Assembly (NCBI GenBank): GCA_030159075.1
Contig: BROG01000518.1
Span: 248,001-312,000, forward strand
DNA length: 64,000 bases
Direction of reading: 5' to 3'
Source of the DNA: Atrina japonica
Taxonomy: Eukaryota; Mollusca; Bivalvia; Pterioida; Pinnidae
Below are positions 20,512-29,780 of the stretch, in pieces; position 1 is the first letter of the stretch, and each line of letters starts with the position of its first letter. A model generated the notes under the pieces. That model did no database searches, was not told the origin of the DNA, and saw only the letters and a list, made by a program, of their open reading frames with translations. Position numbers and translations under genes: made by a program.

Positions 20512-22675
20512 TTTATATTAAAATATATCTGTTTTACAGTACAGCTTTTATATCATTTTTCATTCAAAATATTGTATTGACTTTTCCCACGAGAGCATTA
20601 TAAAATGGATCATATTTGATGTTATGTTTTCACTTTGTCCAGAATGCTATGGATGACTGCTTTATTGAATATTCTCTATGCGCCGTTGCTGTTATTCATT
20701 CGAAATCCTCCCGGCAAAGAGGAAAAAATGGTACGTAATGTTTGTTTTACTACCTATAGTTAAGGCACTTAAAGTCATATCAATCACTGATATTTATTTC
20801 ATCATTAAATAGAACTGATTTTTATTTACATTTGATGATAATATGTCAATGCAATTATATTTGTTTCGGTCTTGTTCTCAGCGGAGAAACGGGGAAAATA
20901 ATCGTTTTGTTAACCCGATACTGTTGTGGCTGTGTAAAATTACATAATAAAGATTTAAATTGTTTTCATGGAGATTCATATTTCGATCGAAACAAATAAT
21001 ATTATCATATTTAACTCAAAAATAAAAGTATTTCATAGACTATGTAATTTACTCTTAAATGATACAAATAATGGATCGACAACATGTTCATATTCAATAT
21101 GTGTTTAAGTAAAGATAGTTACAAAAGGTTATTTGAGTTAGCTTTGTTGTTTTAGTGGTTAGAATGTATTGTTGAAATATTGATTAAAAGCTGATAAAAA
21201 ACTTGGCGTACCTGACGCTAAACAGAAGAATGAGTTTAATATCATAATATCAATTGCACATAAAAAGAAGATGAAAGAATAAAATCAAACAGAATAAATA
21301 GATAGTCTAAGCAATATGAGCTGTCGTGGGCGGTATTTAAAAAATTGTCGAATCAATTTTAAACCATTTGGATACAAAAAATATAAAAGAAAATATGAAA
21401 TTACCTTCAATTTTAGTGATTTAAATTCTAAACATAGTATTTTTTCTGGTATGTAATATTTAAAAAATAATGCAAATAAAACAACATTTCATTGGTGTAA
21501 TCGTAGTATGCAGGTGACCTCAAGGTCAAATACATGCGTGTTCAATTATTGACTGAAACTGAAGCAATGGCGGTGAAAAGCTACTTTGCTAATTTCACAC
21601 ATGATAATTCTTATCGCATTTTTATGAAATAAACAGAAGTACTAATGTTCAATTCTGTCTTCGAATCACTGTTTTACTGGACTTTTGGTTATTTGCGTAA
21701 CAAATACCGAAAGTCAATTTGTGATAACGGATACAATGAATTACGTCTGGCAAGTTTCATAATTATAAGAACATGAATAGATTTTCTCTTCATCCAGGAG
21801 ATTTCCGGACACCTGCTCTTATCCCGTTTGGGATTCGTAATTGTTATTAATGTTGAGATCATTTGTAAATCTAATTCGTCGCGTTATGGACTTGAGTTTT
21901 GAATATTGATTGGTACTTCTTAAATTTTACTTCTTTATAAGAGTTATGAGATAAAATATTGCTCAAAATAAGTATATTTACGACAGATCATATTGGTTTG
22001 AATGGATGAATGAATAGACAAATAGATAATAAACATAGATAGATAAATAATAAAATAGATTAAGAGACTATATTACATATATGTAAAGTACATAACATAA
22101 GTTAGAAAATTACATACAGGATATATCCAAATATTCTTCATCTTTACCATAGAGTATAACTAAAGTCATACAAGCTCTCATAAAAGATTTTCTTGTTTGT
22201 ATTAAGAGTTTCAAATAGTCGACGTTTTATATAAATAAATGTTTTTACAAAAATCCTAGGTTGAAAAAACAAACTCATTTTGGTCTCGTATTCGTGAAAT
22301 AAAATCGAATCTGAATAATGGGGGAGTAACCATTTGTGTTCTTACATGGAGGCCAGAAATATCAATCCAGTCAGAGTATTTCATTCATTCCAAGCCATTG
22401 CCATTTATGTATGATATGTGTAACTTTTCTGCGGCAATATATCCTTTTAGACTTTTTAATCAAAGTTTTGGTCTAATCATGGGATATTTCTTATCAAAAT
22501 GACAGCCAGCGTTCATGCCTTTAAAACATGACATACAGATAACTTTAATATTTGTAATGTTTCATTGCAGTCTTTAATCCTAAATGACCAGTGTCCAGTA
22601 CAGTACGTAACTTATAACCAGACGAAGAAGGGCTATCCTCTATCAGATGACGATGACACGTACTACGAGGAATAG
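7324..22675 (+). CDS. VMAT: Vesicular monoamine transporter (SLC18A1/2 type), 15 coding exons, 529 aa
   Basis: Proton/monoamine antiporter of secretory vesicles (major facilitator fold, 12 membrane segments). Coding exons: 7324-7456, 8108-8486, 9172-9230, 10138-10221, 10858-10950, 11405-11494, 13672-13773, 15573-15668, 15963-16041, 17398-17449, 18799-18862, 19911-20030, 20370-20415, 20643-20730, 22571-22675. All introns are GT-AG, the phases join without conflict, and the total of 1590 nt (529 aa plus stop) fits the family's usual 510-530 aa. Visible family marks: [10 protein letters not shown] in TM1 (Asp37), a large lumenal loop 1 with five N-glycosylation sequons, SKA in TM2 (Lys154), Arg205 in TM4, VDSSMMP in TM10 (Asp414), YAIADVAFC in TM11 (Asp441), and an acidic C-terminal tail with EEKMSLIL, a dileucine-like sorting signal. 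DSSMMP and DVAFC match VMAT rather than the acetylcholine transporter VAChT. The exon with the start has an AG at 7299-7300 and no in-frame ATG before 7324, so a 5' UTR exon probably lies upstream. No promoter could be placed. Confidence 0.95.
7846..7880 (+). repeat. (GAT)n microsatellite, VMAT intron 1
   Basis: About 11 GAT units in intron 1 (7457-8107). The rest of that intron holds nothing recognisable. Confidence 0.95.
8108..8486 (+). CDS. VMAT: VMAT coding exon 2 (residues 45-171, lumenal loop 1 and TM2)
   Basis: By far the largest exon. It opens with PIIPNFL, the end of TM1, and runs through about 100 lumenal residues with sequons at Asn63, Asn81, Asn104, Asn113 and Asn120 and cysteines at 76 and 111. 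It ends in TM2 with [20 protein letters not shown] (Lys154). The acceptor is GTTTCAG and the donor GTGCGT. Confidence 0.93.
8581..8622 (+). repeat. (CA)n microsatellite, VMAT intron 2
   Basis: CA repeats with GC interruptions. The rest of intron 2 (8487-9171) shows no recognisable element. Confidence 0.95.
9172..9230 (+). CDS. VMAT: VMAT coding exon 3 (residues 171-191, TM2-TM3)
   Basis: 59 nt encoding [20 protein letters not shown], which matches the conserved start of TM3. The acceptor TTATTTACAG ends at 9171. The donor GTAAGTATT starts at 9231; of two overlapping GTAAG choices only this one keeps the frame into exon 4. Confidence 0.92.
9789..9985 (+). repeat. Compound (AT)n (GT)n microsatellite, VMAT intron 3
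   Basis: AT runs with breaks, then GT repeats to about 9950 and a short TA run to 9985. Introns 3 to 5 otherwise show only unique AT-rich sequence. Confidence 0.95.
10138..10221 (+). CDS. VMAT: VMAT coding exon 4 (residues 191-219, TM3-TM4)
   Basis: Encodes the end of TM3 and TM4, with [18 protein letters not shown]. Arg205 corresponds to the conserved TM4 arginine of VMATs. The acceptor is CTTATTCAG and the donor GTACGT. Confidence 0.93.
10858..10950 (+). CDS. VMAT: VMAT coding exon 5 (residues 219-250, loop 4-5 and TM5)
   Basis: Encodes [20 protein letters not shown], in which the DDKERG stretch is the MFS-typical acidic/basic cytosolic loop before TM5, then [10 protein letters not shown]. 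The acceptor is AATTTTAG and the donor GTAAGT. Confidence 0.93.
11405..11494 (+). CDS. VMAT: VMAT coding exon 6 (residues 250-280, TM5-TM6)
   Basis: Encodes [20 protein letters not shown] and then LASLALLDG, matching the TM5/TM6 region of VMATs closely. The acceptor is CCTTTTCAG and the donor GTAAGT. Confidence 0.93.
11799..12255 (+). promoter_or_regulatory. Cluster of four ACGTCA elements, VMAT intron 6
   Basis: TGACGTCA at 11799-11806, TACGTCAT at 12051-12058 and about 12211-12218, and ACGTCA at 12250-12255. These are CRE or half-CRE motifs. The segment is less AT-rich than its surroundings and not visibly part of a repeat family. Enhancer function is a guess. Confidence 0.3.
12589..12775. 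mobile_element. Foldback MITE with about 50-bp arms, VMAT intron 6
   Basis: Left arm about 12590-12645 (AACAGTAAAACAATCAATAT then TTCGGCCC), right arm about 12714-12770 (its inverse). The interior contains GTCGTCTTTCACTTG. A one-armed relative lies at 33395-33530. Confidence 0.65.
13015..13265 (-). repeat. Dispersed repeat family A, minus strand, VMAT intron 6
   Basis: The reverse complement of ATACCAAAGTATAAATCT ... GACCGGTCACTCCCGCCGTG, ending near ACCAACCGCC. This is one of the longest copies. A 101-codon plus-strand frame across it is spurious. Confidence 0.7.
13672..13773 (+). CDS. VMAT: VMAT coding exon 7 (residues 280-314, TM6 end, central loop, TM7 start)
   Basis: Encodes [20 protein letters not shown] and then [12 protein letters not shown]. 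This is the cytosolic loop between the two six-helix halves and the start of TM7. The acceptor is AATTTTACAG and the donor GTGAGT. Confidence 0.93.
14174..14333. repeat. Near-perfect long hairpin (about 68-bp arms), VMAT intron 7
   Basis: The left arm (14174-14243) includes GACAATCGTTTTTGAATAAC and GAATGAGACGGGAGAAT. The right arm (14265-14333) is its inverse with few mismatches. The spacer is about 22 nt. The overlapping frames on both strands look alike only because of the palindrome. Confidence 0.8.
14785..14865. repeat. Short hairpin, VMAT intron 7
   Basis: ACTGTAATTTGATTGGCTTA and its inverse TAAGCCAATCAAAATACAGT flank an AT-rich loop. The pairing extends imperfectly outward into ATTTTCATT / AATGAAAAT. 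Confidence 0.65.
15573..15668 (+). CDS. VMAT: VMAT coding exon 8 (residues 314-346, TM7 and loop 7-8)
   Basis: Encodes [20 protein letters not shown] and then [11 protein letters not shown]. In human VMAT1/2 the residue after ETM/QTM is a lumenal cysteine; here it is Ser339. The acceptor is TATGACAG and the donor GTGAGA. Confidence 0.93.
15963..16041 (+). CDS. VMAT: VMAT coding exon 9 (residues 346-372, TM8)
   Basis: Encodes [19 protein letters not shown] and then PLAHKMGR, the strongly conserved TM8 and the following basic cytosolic turn. The acceptor is ATTTTTAG and the donor GTAAGT. Confidence 0.93.
16696..16975 (+). repeat. 140-bp recent tandem duplication, VMAT intron 9
   Basis: CTTAGGCGTAACTCGCAGAT starts at 16696 and 16836. 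The two units differ at only a few positions near GAAGAAAA and at the end of the second unit. Confidence 0.9.
17398..17449 (+). CDS. VMAT: VMAT coding exon 10 (residues 372-389, TM9)
   Basis: 52 nt encoding [18 protein letters not shown]. The acceptor is TTATTTACAG and the donor GTAAGT. The exon ends in phase 0. Confidence 0.92.
17620..18270 (+). repeat. Probable dispersed repeat, VMAT intron 10
   Basis: GTGTCGTCGTGTGTCGTCCC, then two related blocks, AAGAACCAGTGGGCCAACTT (17700) and AAGAAGCAGTGGGTCAATTT (18120), both followed by GACAAGAAGTAT. It has the style of repeats found at 27750-27860 and 58431-58912. No coding. Confidence 0.45.
18799..18862 (+). CDS. VMAT: VMAT coding exon 11 (residues 390-411, TM9-TM10)
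   Basis: Encodes [20 protein letters not shown] and then I plus the first base of a Gly codon. The acceptor is ATTTTCAG. The donor GTTGGT is weak but is the only one that preserves the frame into GMVDSSMMP. Confidence 0.9.
19741..19900 (+). repeat. Dispersed repeat family A abutting VMAT exon 12
   Basis: TTTGACTGTGGACTGACGGC ... TACCTTGGTATCTGAGA. The family consensus ends only about 10-20 nt before the acceptor at 19910, so the branch-point zone of intron 11 is likely repeat-derived. Confidence 0.7.
19911..20030 (+). CDS. VMAT: VMAT coding exon 12 (residues 411-451, TM10-TM11, substrate/proton aspartates)
   Basis: Encodes [19 protein letters not shown] and then [19 protein letters not shown]. 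It contains Asp414 (TM10) and Asp441 (TM11), both essential in characterised VMATs. The acceptor TTTACTGTAG lies directly downstream of a dispersed repeat (19741-19900). The donor is GTTAGT. Confidence 0.94.
20276..20361 (+). repeat. (TA)n tract ending 8 nt before VMAT exon 13
   Basis: 86 nt of uninterrupted TA occupying the place where the branch point and pyrimidine tract of intron 12 should be. Confidence 0.98.
20370..20415 (+). CDS. VMAT: VMAT coding exon 13 (46 nt, residues 451-466)
   Basis: A very short exon encoding [16 protein letters not shown] between TM11 and TM12. An 86-nt (TA)n tract ends only 8 nt before the exon, so the acceptor AATTCGTAG lacks a pyrimidine tract. A (TC)41 tract begins 11 nt after the exon end. 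Skipping the exon would shift the frame. Confidence 0.9.
20427..20508 (+). repeat. (TC)41 tract 11 nt after VMAT exon 13
   Basis: 82 nt of uninterrupted TC in the 227-nt intron 13. In RNA this is a CU repeat, the kind of sequence bound by PTB-type splicing repressors. Confidence 0.98.
20643..20730 (+). CDS. VMAT: VMAT coding exon 14 (residues 466-495, TM12)
   Basis: Encodes [20 protein letters not shown] and then NPPGKEEKM, which is TM12 and the start of the cytosolic tail. The acceptor is TTTGTCCAG and the donor GTACGT. The exon ends in phase 0. Confidence 0.93.
21795..21935 (-). pseudogene. Decayed copy of the 5662-5982 reading frame
   Basis: About 140 nt in VMAT intron 14 align by eye with 5825-5965 (shared stretches include TCCGGACACCTG and GGACTTGAGTTTTGA). 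The frame is interrupted by a TAG. It shows that the segment is dispersed. Confidence 0.4.
22571..22675 (+). CDS. VMAT: VMAT coding exon 15 (residues 496-529, cytosolic tail and stop)
   Basis: Encodes [20 protein letters not shown] and then [14 protein letters not shown] and TAG. The tail has the family's layout: a hydrophobic pair after an acidic/basic stretch, a D-x-CP motif and an acidic terminus. The acceptor is TTCATTGCAG. The 3' UTR starts at 22676; its end could not be placed. Confidence 0.93.
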   Translation, partial: SLILNDQCPVQYVTYNQTKKGYPLSDDDDTYYEE

Positions 22676-23374
22676 ATTATAGATGTTTTCAGACGTTGTA
22701 TCAAGAAAATCGCGATATACTCTTGTTTAATTTGTGGATGTAATCTCTTTTCTGGGGTTTACCTTCAGGTTTTGTTTACTTATGTAAAGGTTGGTAAACT
22801 GAGCGAGTGTTTTGATGATATATTTATATATACATGTATATATATTATATACCTATGTGTGTATAAGATGTGTTCATTGAAATATACAAGCGACCCGTGC
22901 TCCGAAAATATACTTCCATATGAGGCTGTTTGCAAACGTTAGTGATTTGATGGTTCAGATGTGTAATGTAAACACGGAACTTCAGTCGTTATCCATATTG
23001 ATTATGAGAACATATATAGTAGTTATGTAATTGTTACTACATTATGTCAACAGTAATATATTGTAAATAGACTCCAGATCTTAATGGGTATTGAAATTCC
23101 AGCCATGTATGATTGATGTTGAGCTATTAGGAAACAATGTTGACAATCCTTGCTCGATGTCTGTTTTATTAGTCGATTTATAAAATAGTGATAAATACCT
23201 CTTCATCAAGAGGTTTATTGATCTGACAATATAAATGATAATACGTACATTTACTTAACTTCTCTAATAGAAGCCCCTCCTCTTTTAAACGCCCCTCCGT
23301 TTTCAAAACAATAGATGTATAACTAGTCAGTGAGGGAAGTATGATAAGCTCCTTCATAGCCGAAGATTATTTGA

Positions 23375-23475
23375 ATTTGACTGTGAAATCTAGACTTCCG
23401 TGTTTGTCATATATTCATCAGATGTGTATAATGTATCCTGGACATCCTGACAGTTAATACTATGGTATCTTGACA
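23375..23475 (+). repeat. Fragment of dispersed repeat family A
   Basis: ATTTGACTGTGAAATCTAGA, then TCCGTGTTTGTC and TATCCTGGACATCCTGA, shortened relative to other copies. Confidence 0.5.
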
Positions 23476-23819
23476 TCAGTGGGTATTAGGACATATCAGT
23501 TAATACTTCTTTTTTTGTATTGTCAAAGCTATCTTTCAATGTGATCAAATAGTAAAGAATATATCAATCAATTGTAATTTTTAAATGAAATCGATAAATG
23601 TTCCGGAGTATTGAAATGGTCCGATAGCATTTATTCCTTGATCTTCCTGATCTTACATCCAGTATCACTAAACCTTTACAAGTAGTCAATTTTATAGTCT
23701 TATCAAAGGTCCTGTCTCTGTACACAGTTTGTAAAAATAGATAGTTCAAAGGTAATAAGCTGTAACTTTTTTTCAAAAATTTGCATTTCCATTTTTACTA
23801 CTAAAATTGATATACAACA

Positions 23820-24080
23820 ACAAAAAGAGATATACACAGGCATAAAAATTCTTAAATTCCTGTATGCTTTTTGAAAATAAAGTTTATTCAATTGCAATTG
23901 CTTATTTCAACAATACTATCTAATATGAATACCACACTGGACATTTTTTTCCATAAAATATACAGGAAAATAAGATTTTTATGCCTGTGTATAGCTCTTA
24001 CTTGTTATTGAACATCAGGTACAAGTAGCAAAATTTGAAAAAAATCGAAATTAGTTTTGGTAAACACTTCTAATGCCCCT
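23820..24080. repeat. Family C element, diverged
   Basis: GAGATATACACAGGCATAAA and TTTTATGCCTGTGTATAGCT are inverted about the centre, and the right end reads AATGCCCCTTAAAAGTA. A similar arrangement to 25958-26238. It includes an AATAAA at about 23876, which could act as a poly(A) signal for VMAT, but there is no further support. Confidence 0.45.
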
Positions 24081-25274
24081 TAAAAGTAGATAATATTATA
24101 GTTTTATGCAAACATACATATACAACTAAGTGTGGACAAATATTCCTGCAATATCCCCCAAGCTCAATTCCGACTGTGTTTCCTCGGTAAAACGTATTTC
24201 CCTCGCCGATTGTAAGAGGATATAACACCTTTATACACAACATTCCAATTGACATATTACGAGTGTCCTATATAACTGTAGAAATAAAATCTTACCTTAA
24301 ACAAAATAGGTCTCATAGATATAATGTTTTGTTCCAAAATATCTCAGTAGAAAATATGTACATTTAAGTGTCTAGAGACTTCTAAAGATTTTGATCGTTT
24401 TATTTATCACTTGATTTATAAATTGTTTGATTTGAATTTATACAAACATGAAAATAAATGACATTCAGTTTACATCTATGGATAAACATCAATGTTGTGT
24501 TCAACGTATATATAGGGTACATATCCGTATGAGAATTGTGTATTTCATTGTCAATCATGAACGTAAACAATCTAGTCAAAATAAAAAGACTCCTGTTTGA
24601 ATTTCCGTGATAAGTATTCGATGATGCTGTAAAGTTATTATATAATAAATGTAAATGTACTTTGTACGGGAGTATGCACTTCACGAGACTATAGTACTTT
24701 AGGACGAATGAATATGTTCTTCTGTCGAATACGGACGAAAATTTCCAGGTGTATGGTATGTTTTATTTTTGAATTTAAACAAAATTACTGCCGACAACTT
24801 TAGAAATAAATTTAGTATATTTCTAATCTTTGAGAGATATCAGATACAAATATTTGTGTGTATATTTTGTGTTGGCATTGGCGGTGGCGGAAGGGATATT
24901 TCACTGAAAAAAGGCATGCATTATTTCTATTGACATTGTTTATGGTTTAGATTTTTAGCCGGATTTTTGTACATGATTTCTCTCACTAAATATGAATCAT
25001 CATTTGTCTAAATGGGTCTTAACTCAACGTTTTGATGTGATAAAAATTATAATTTTGTATATCAGAAGATCATATATCTACATAGAATATTTATCATCAA
25101 ACTTATTTTAAGAATAGGTGATGCAATAATTTGGTAAAATTAAATGGAAACTGACTTACCAAATATATGTATAGTATAACATTTTATAGTAATATGATTA
25201 ATAATACATGTTCGTGAACTGTGACTTCTATAACAATTAGATCATGTAGATTGTGAAATAACCTTTCAAAATAC

Positions 25275-25498
25275 CATATAAGTGGAAATTTTAGCGACAT
25301 TCAAATTTAGCGTTCTCATAAAAATATGGTATTTAATTTTAGCGAGAAGTAATTTTAACAATTTTACGATTAAAGATAGATAAATCCTACCTACGATAAG
25401 CAATGAATTGTTACCAATATCGAATTTTTACTATCATAACAACCTCGCTAATAATGCCAAAATGATTCATTGCTTAAATTTCTGCATATACGGTATTC
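25275..25498. mobile_element. MITE-like repeat with ATACCATATA ends
   Basis: The left end AATACCATATAAGTGGAAAT and the right end ATTTCTGCATATACGGTATT form an imperfect inverted repeat around a TTTTAGCG-rich interior. No coding. Confidence 0.4.
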
Positions 25499-25499
25499 A

Positions 25500-25910
25500 A
25501 AACATAATACCAAAGTTGGAGTTTAAACCCAACCCCCCAAAAAAATATGCCCAAGAGTATCATTTCTATCAATAAAAATCATCAGTTAAGCTCGAATTTA
25601 AAACAGATATATCGTTCCGAAAGTAAATTATAAATATTATAAACACAATATCAAAGTTTAAGTATAAGTGTTCAAAATAAATGTTCAAGACGTTCTGTCT
25701 ATAAAACTTCTTTAGTTGAACTACAATAGATGTGTATTTTCGAAAGAGAAAGTGGTATCATACAAGGTCAAATAATGAATCTGAATATAAAGCCAAAATC
25801 GACTAAAACAAACCACTGTTAAAAAGATGACAATTTTTGCTTTTGAAGAATGTAGAACATAAATGGTGATATCAGAGCGAAATAATACTTTAGTATAAGA
25901 TTATCAGCTG
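25500..25910 (+). repeat. Dispersed repeat family B (two partial units)
   Basis: Contains CATAATACCAAAGTT, ATCATCAGTTAAGCTC, AGAAAGTGGTATCATACAAG and ACCACTGTTAAAAAGATGAC. The same string of blocks recurs at 30470-30640, 35090-35330 and 42070-42300, so it is a dispersed non-coding element. Confidence 0.55.
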
Positions 25911-25957
25911 GTATCTAACTGTCAGTTACCACCATACAAAGCCAAATACTTAAACTT

Positions 25958-26238
25958 AAAGGGACATACACAGGCATAAAAAGTCTTATATTCCTATATA
26001 TGTTGTCAAAAAAAGGATTATGTCTAGTGTGGTATTTATATACAAATAGAAAGGTTCAGTTAATCAATTGCAATTGAAATACGTGTCAAACCTGGGTTTC
26101 TCTAGCAATTATCACAAAATATATGGGAATTTAAGACTTTTTATCTCTGTGTATATCTTTATTTTGTAATTGTATATCACTATAAGTAGTAAAAAAGGAA
26201 AATTAAGATTTTGAGAAAACACAGCTTATGTCCCTTTA
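25958..26238. mobile_element. Palindromic dispersed element (family C)
   Basis: AAGGGACATACACAGGCATA and AAGTCTTA at the left mirror TAAGACTTTTTATCTCTGTG and TATGTCCCTTTAA at the right, so the ends are inverted. Relatives are at 23820-24080 and at 42000-42650. Confidence 0.5.
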
Positions 26239-26572
26239 AAAGTATTTACAAATTCTTCAAAGAGTAAACACTGTAAAAAGAGAACCATCTTAGCATCTTG
26301 GGAAGTTTAGAATTTAAACGACGGTGCTACCCAAACGAAGTATTACTTAAGTGCAATAAATCAACAGGTACAGAAATACCATGCACCTCTAAAATACTTT
26401 CAGGCTATTAAATCAAAGTAATACTGCATATTCACTTTGACATTTCATTGTCAGAATTTGTAATTCATTTTATCCCCGACCAATTTGTGTGCTACATGTA
26501 GTCCACAACAGAATGATGAAGGCTTCTCAAAATAATGGATAGTCATTATGATATATGTGCCAAAAGTGTGTA

Positions 26573-26573
<1 letters not shown>

Positions 26574-26644
<71 letters not shown>
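26574..26644 (+). repeat. (TA)n microsatellite
   Basis: About 70 nt of pure TA in the intergenic region. Confidence 0.98.
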
Positions 26645-26646
<2 letters not shown>

Positions 26647-27172
26647 TATTTTCTAGAACTCACTGGTTGTATTGCACAAGTAGTCACTCGTCGCAATAAT
26701 CGTGCTTTAGCTACATAAGAATTTGAAAACACGAGATATAGATATAAACTTTTTTTATTTTTAACATTTTTTGTCAATCTAGGACAGCAATGAGTCTAGG
26801 TATTTAGTTATCCAACTTCCAAGTCATCTCCTTGTCACTTCCGCCGCCTATGTATAAATCTAGTAGAAAACTAAAACTGAACAATCAGCATTTACAGATT
26901 ATCCGTAACATGTGCACTTTCAATTTACATGCGCTTGAACCACTGACCTAAAACTATGCATGGATACATGTAAATTAGTAACTGTGAGTATGTATGGATT
27001 ATAGTGAGATGCGGTAATTAATATAATTAGAACAAGCAATATAATGTGTTGTTAGCTGTATTCTCGATCTATATATATGTTTAATGTTAATAAAGCTTCT
27101 ATGTTTTGCAATCATCATACTCTTCTGTTGTTTTTGATGCGCAAAAATAGTCCTCCAAATTTCAAAGGGGCC

Positions 27173-27345
27173 CCACGGCCGAATTGTTAGTAAATCGCGT
27201 TTTGAACCATGAAGTCTCTTACATCTGGTCAGTTCAGGTTCGAGCTCCGTTAGAACATTTTTAGAACAACTGGCTTTTGTGAGAAAGTTTGCCAGTCTAG
27301 TGGTCTCTTTCCTGGTACATTGTACCGGGTATTTCAGCAAATCAT
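27173..27345 (+). mobile_element. 5' part of a second tRNA-derived SINE family (family 2)
   Basis: The head reads CCACGGCCGAATTGTTAGTA (A-box-like) and CAGGTTCGAGCTCC (B-box-like), then GTCTAGTGGTCTCTTTCCTG. A different tRNA ancestor from family 1. The 3' end is missing here. A 113-codon minus-strand frame across it is not a gene. Confidence 0.5.
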
Positions 27346-27482
27346 GGTCATTCTAATGAGAACCAATTGTTTCCCTTTATTAGTCGACCTGTTCCTTTAT
27401 TCATATGAAGTGGACTTTTCATTCAGAAGCTTTTGAATAATAAAAAAAAGCTGTGGCCTTTAACTGGAGAATTATATATAAT

Positions 27483-27487
<5 letters not shown>

Positions 27488-27568
<81 letters not shown>
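27488..27568 (+). repeat. (TA)n microsatellite between two SINE fragments
   Basis: About 80 nt of pure TA. Confidence 0.98.
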
Positions 27569-27571
<3 letters not shown>

Positions 27572-27594
27572 CGACGTTTTTCAAGTAATGATAA

Positions 27595-27722
27595 CATCTT
27601 GCGGAAGCCTGGTGGTCTCTTCCTGGGTACATTGTAACTAGGTTCTCTCGAACACCAATAAAAACTGGCCACCACCATATAACTGAATAATTGTGGCGAA
27701 GAACAAAACAAAAACAAAATTA
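27595..27722 (+). mobile_element. 3' part of SINE family 2
   Basis: Starts with GGTGGTCTCTTCCTGGGTAC, shared with the family 2 head copy, then ACTGGCCACCACCATATAAC and a (CAAAA)n tail. The same 3' end occurs at 6915-6990. Confidence 0.5.
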
Positions 27723-27984
27723 AAATTTCAATTTTTAAGCTTTCCATTTAGTTCACCTGAACTATACACTCATGGTGACCTCTTGTGATGGATTTTTTTC
27801 TGTTGTCGTGCTTCGTCCTTCGTGCGTTGTAAACTTTAGACATTTTAACTTCTTCAAGCAATGTCAGGAAAGCACTGTCCGAAGCTACTCTGCCTTTTCA
27901 CTTTTATTAATCATTTTTCGCATGAATATGAAATAAATACAAGCAAATTGCTTCCTTGTCACTCGGCATTGTTCGTAAAAATAT

Positions 27985-28110
27985 CGAAATTAAATTTGCA
28001 ATTACTTCCCTTTAGTCTTCAGACAATGCTTTTCATTGTATAAAATATTTAAATCAGTAATTATCTTGACTTCATAAAACATCATTCATCACATTTGTCA
28101 AGTAATATAT
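27985..28110 (-). repeat. Possible LTR remnant of the minus-strand element
   Basis: About 125 nt match 34826-34945 in inverted orientation, at a similar distance (about 400-490 nt) past the coding end of each element. It is therefore 3' non-coding or LTR sequence. Boundaries are uncertain. Confidence 0.5.
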
Positions 28111-28589
28111 ACATGTAGCCTACATATTTCTGGAATAGAGTATTCTCTTTGAAAACTGTGTTGATAAATTAATATGCTTTATACATATGTATTAATAAAC
28201 CCAATCTGTAATAATAATAATAATAATAATTATATAAAACAATTGATACATATCATATATGAATTAATTATTACATATTATGTATGAATTAATTATTAAG
28301 AATTTTAGAATTAGTTTAAGTTGTTAGAACGAGATTTTGCTTACTGTAAGAAACACGTCTGGTCAGTTCCTTGGTCAAAGCTGGCTTAACAAAGGGTACT
28401 CAGGGAAAATGCAGGAAACTAGGAGTCAGTCACCTGACAAAATCGCATAGTCAAAGTAACTATACAGGTAAAAACCCAGGGGAACTAAGTTAATGAATTA
28501 CAAATTGATCAACAATACCTATATATACCCGTCTGTGGTGAAATTCTATACATTGTACATGCTACACGCTTATCTTTATACTTGGGAAA

Positions 28590-29780
28590 TGCGTACTATC
28601 TTGCTTCTTCTTGTTCATGTTCCATCGTCCTCATCACTCGTAGGAACATTCTCATTTGTACCAGACTCATCTTCTCCAGTTTGTGGTGGCGGACCGTCTT
28701 CATGAATTTTGAATTCATGTTCTTCAAAGTCAGAGTATATGTTACTTCTTTATTTCTTGGTTCGATGTTGACTTGTAGTCTCTTTGACTTTTTTCTGGGT
28801 TTTTGCTGAAGCCTTTTGAACCTTCTTTTTCTGGGTATTGGCTTTGTTCTTAACTGAACTGGTTATTCTTGTATGTAGCCAATAGGTAGAAGAAAATTTC
28901 TAGAAACGTGTTCTACCCTCCCCTTCTTCCCTTATAACTTTATACAGGTACTTCTTTGTTTGGATTTGACTGTACAGGTCAGCCAGTTTGTATCTGCCCT
29001 CATGTGCTAGAACCTTAACAAGCACTCAATCTCCTTGGATTACTTCCATAGTGCCTTTCTGATATTTTCCTCTGTCAGGTGGTATGGTTCTTTAAGTTTT
29101 CCTTTGATTTCATCTACATATTTCGATAAGTATTTCTTTTCAGCATTTGGTGATGTATGGAATGCCAGTTCTAGATAGTCTAGTTTCCCTACCTAGACTA
29201 GGTTCAGTCCCAAACATCAGGAAAAATGGGGAAATCCCTTTGCCACTTGCCTCATACAATTATAATAGACCAATTTCTTGATCGACGCAAATACACATAC
29301 CGGAAAGGACTAAGCATAACAAAGTTGAATCGGCGCATGCAAAATCCGAATCCAAAAACGGATTACGTAAGAATTCGAAAATGGTTAATTATCGTAATTG
29401 GAGCGAAGTAGGACTTCCATTTGTTTTGCTTTTTCGGTTCCAGTGTTCTTAACATAACCACTAGAATTTGGTTAAACCTTTCACATACACCGTTTCCCAT
29501 TAGATGGTATGGAGTTGTTCATGTTTTTGAGATGCCCATGATACTGCAGAGCTCTTTGATGAGTTTACTCTCAATGTTTGTTCCTTGATCTGAGTGCAGT
29601 GTCATTGCGATGCCATAGTGGATTATGAAATAGTTGAATAATGTTTCTGTTGTTGTTCTCGCAATTTTGTTTCTGGTTGGGAACGCTTGACAATGTGTAT
29701 CTGGTGGGGAACGCTTGACAATGTATGTATCTGGTGAAGTGATCTGTTATGACCAGTACATTTTTAAAACATCATTTTGA
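28590..29780 (-). pseudogene. Ty3/gypsy integrase remnant and C-terminal tail
   Basis: The minus strand encodes CQAFPTRNK (about 29670-29695) and HSDQGTN (about 29580-29597), the latter holding the second Asp of the DDE core, then a TTPYH motif and a GNGVCERFN motif with the catalytic Glu region. Further on (28930-29060) is a C-terminal segment matching the plus-strand fragment at 33750-33930. A small local duplication at 29670-29740 and several stops show decay. Confidence 0.8.

Larger units (their letters stand above)
22676..25270 (+). other. VMAT 3' flank / probable 3' UTR, then intergenic
   Basis: The 3' UTR must begin at 22676. No clear poly(A) site was found in the first kilobase. A family A fragment (23375-23475) and a family C element (23820-24080) follow. 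No further coding exon is visible. Confidence 0.5.

Noticed and set aside
7324..22675. Vesicular acetylcholine transporter (VAChT) rather than VMAT
   Set aside because: TM10 reads VDSSMMP and TM11 ADVAFC, the VMAT forms. No choline acetyltransferase exon was seen nearby, though that gene classically shares the VAChT locus.
26999..27340. 113-codon minus-strand frame
   Set aside because: It runs antisense through the tRNA-like head of a SINE; no protein similarity recognised.
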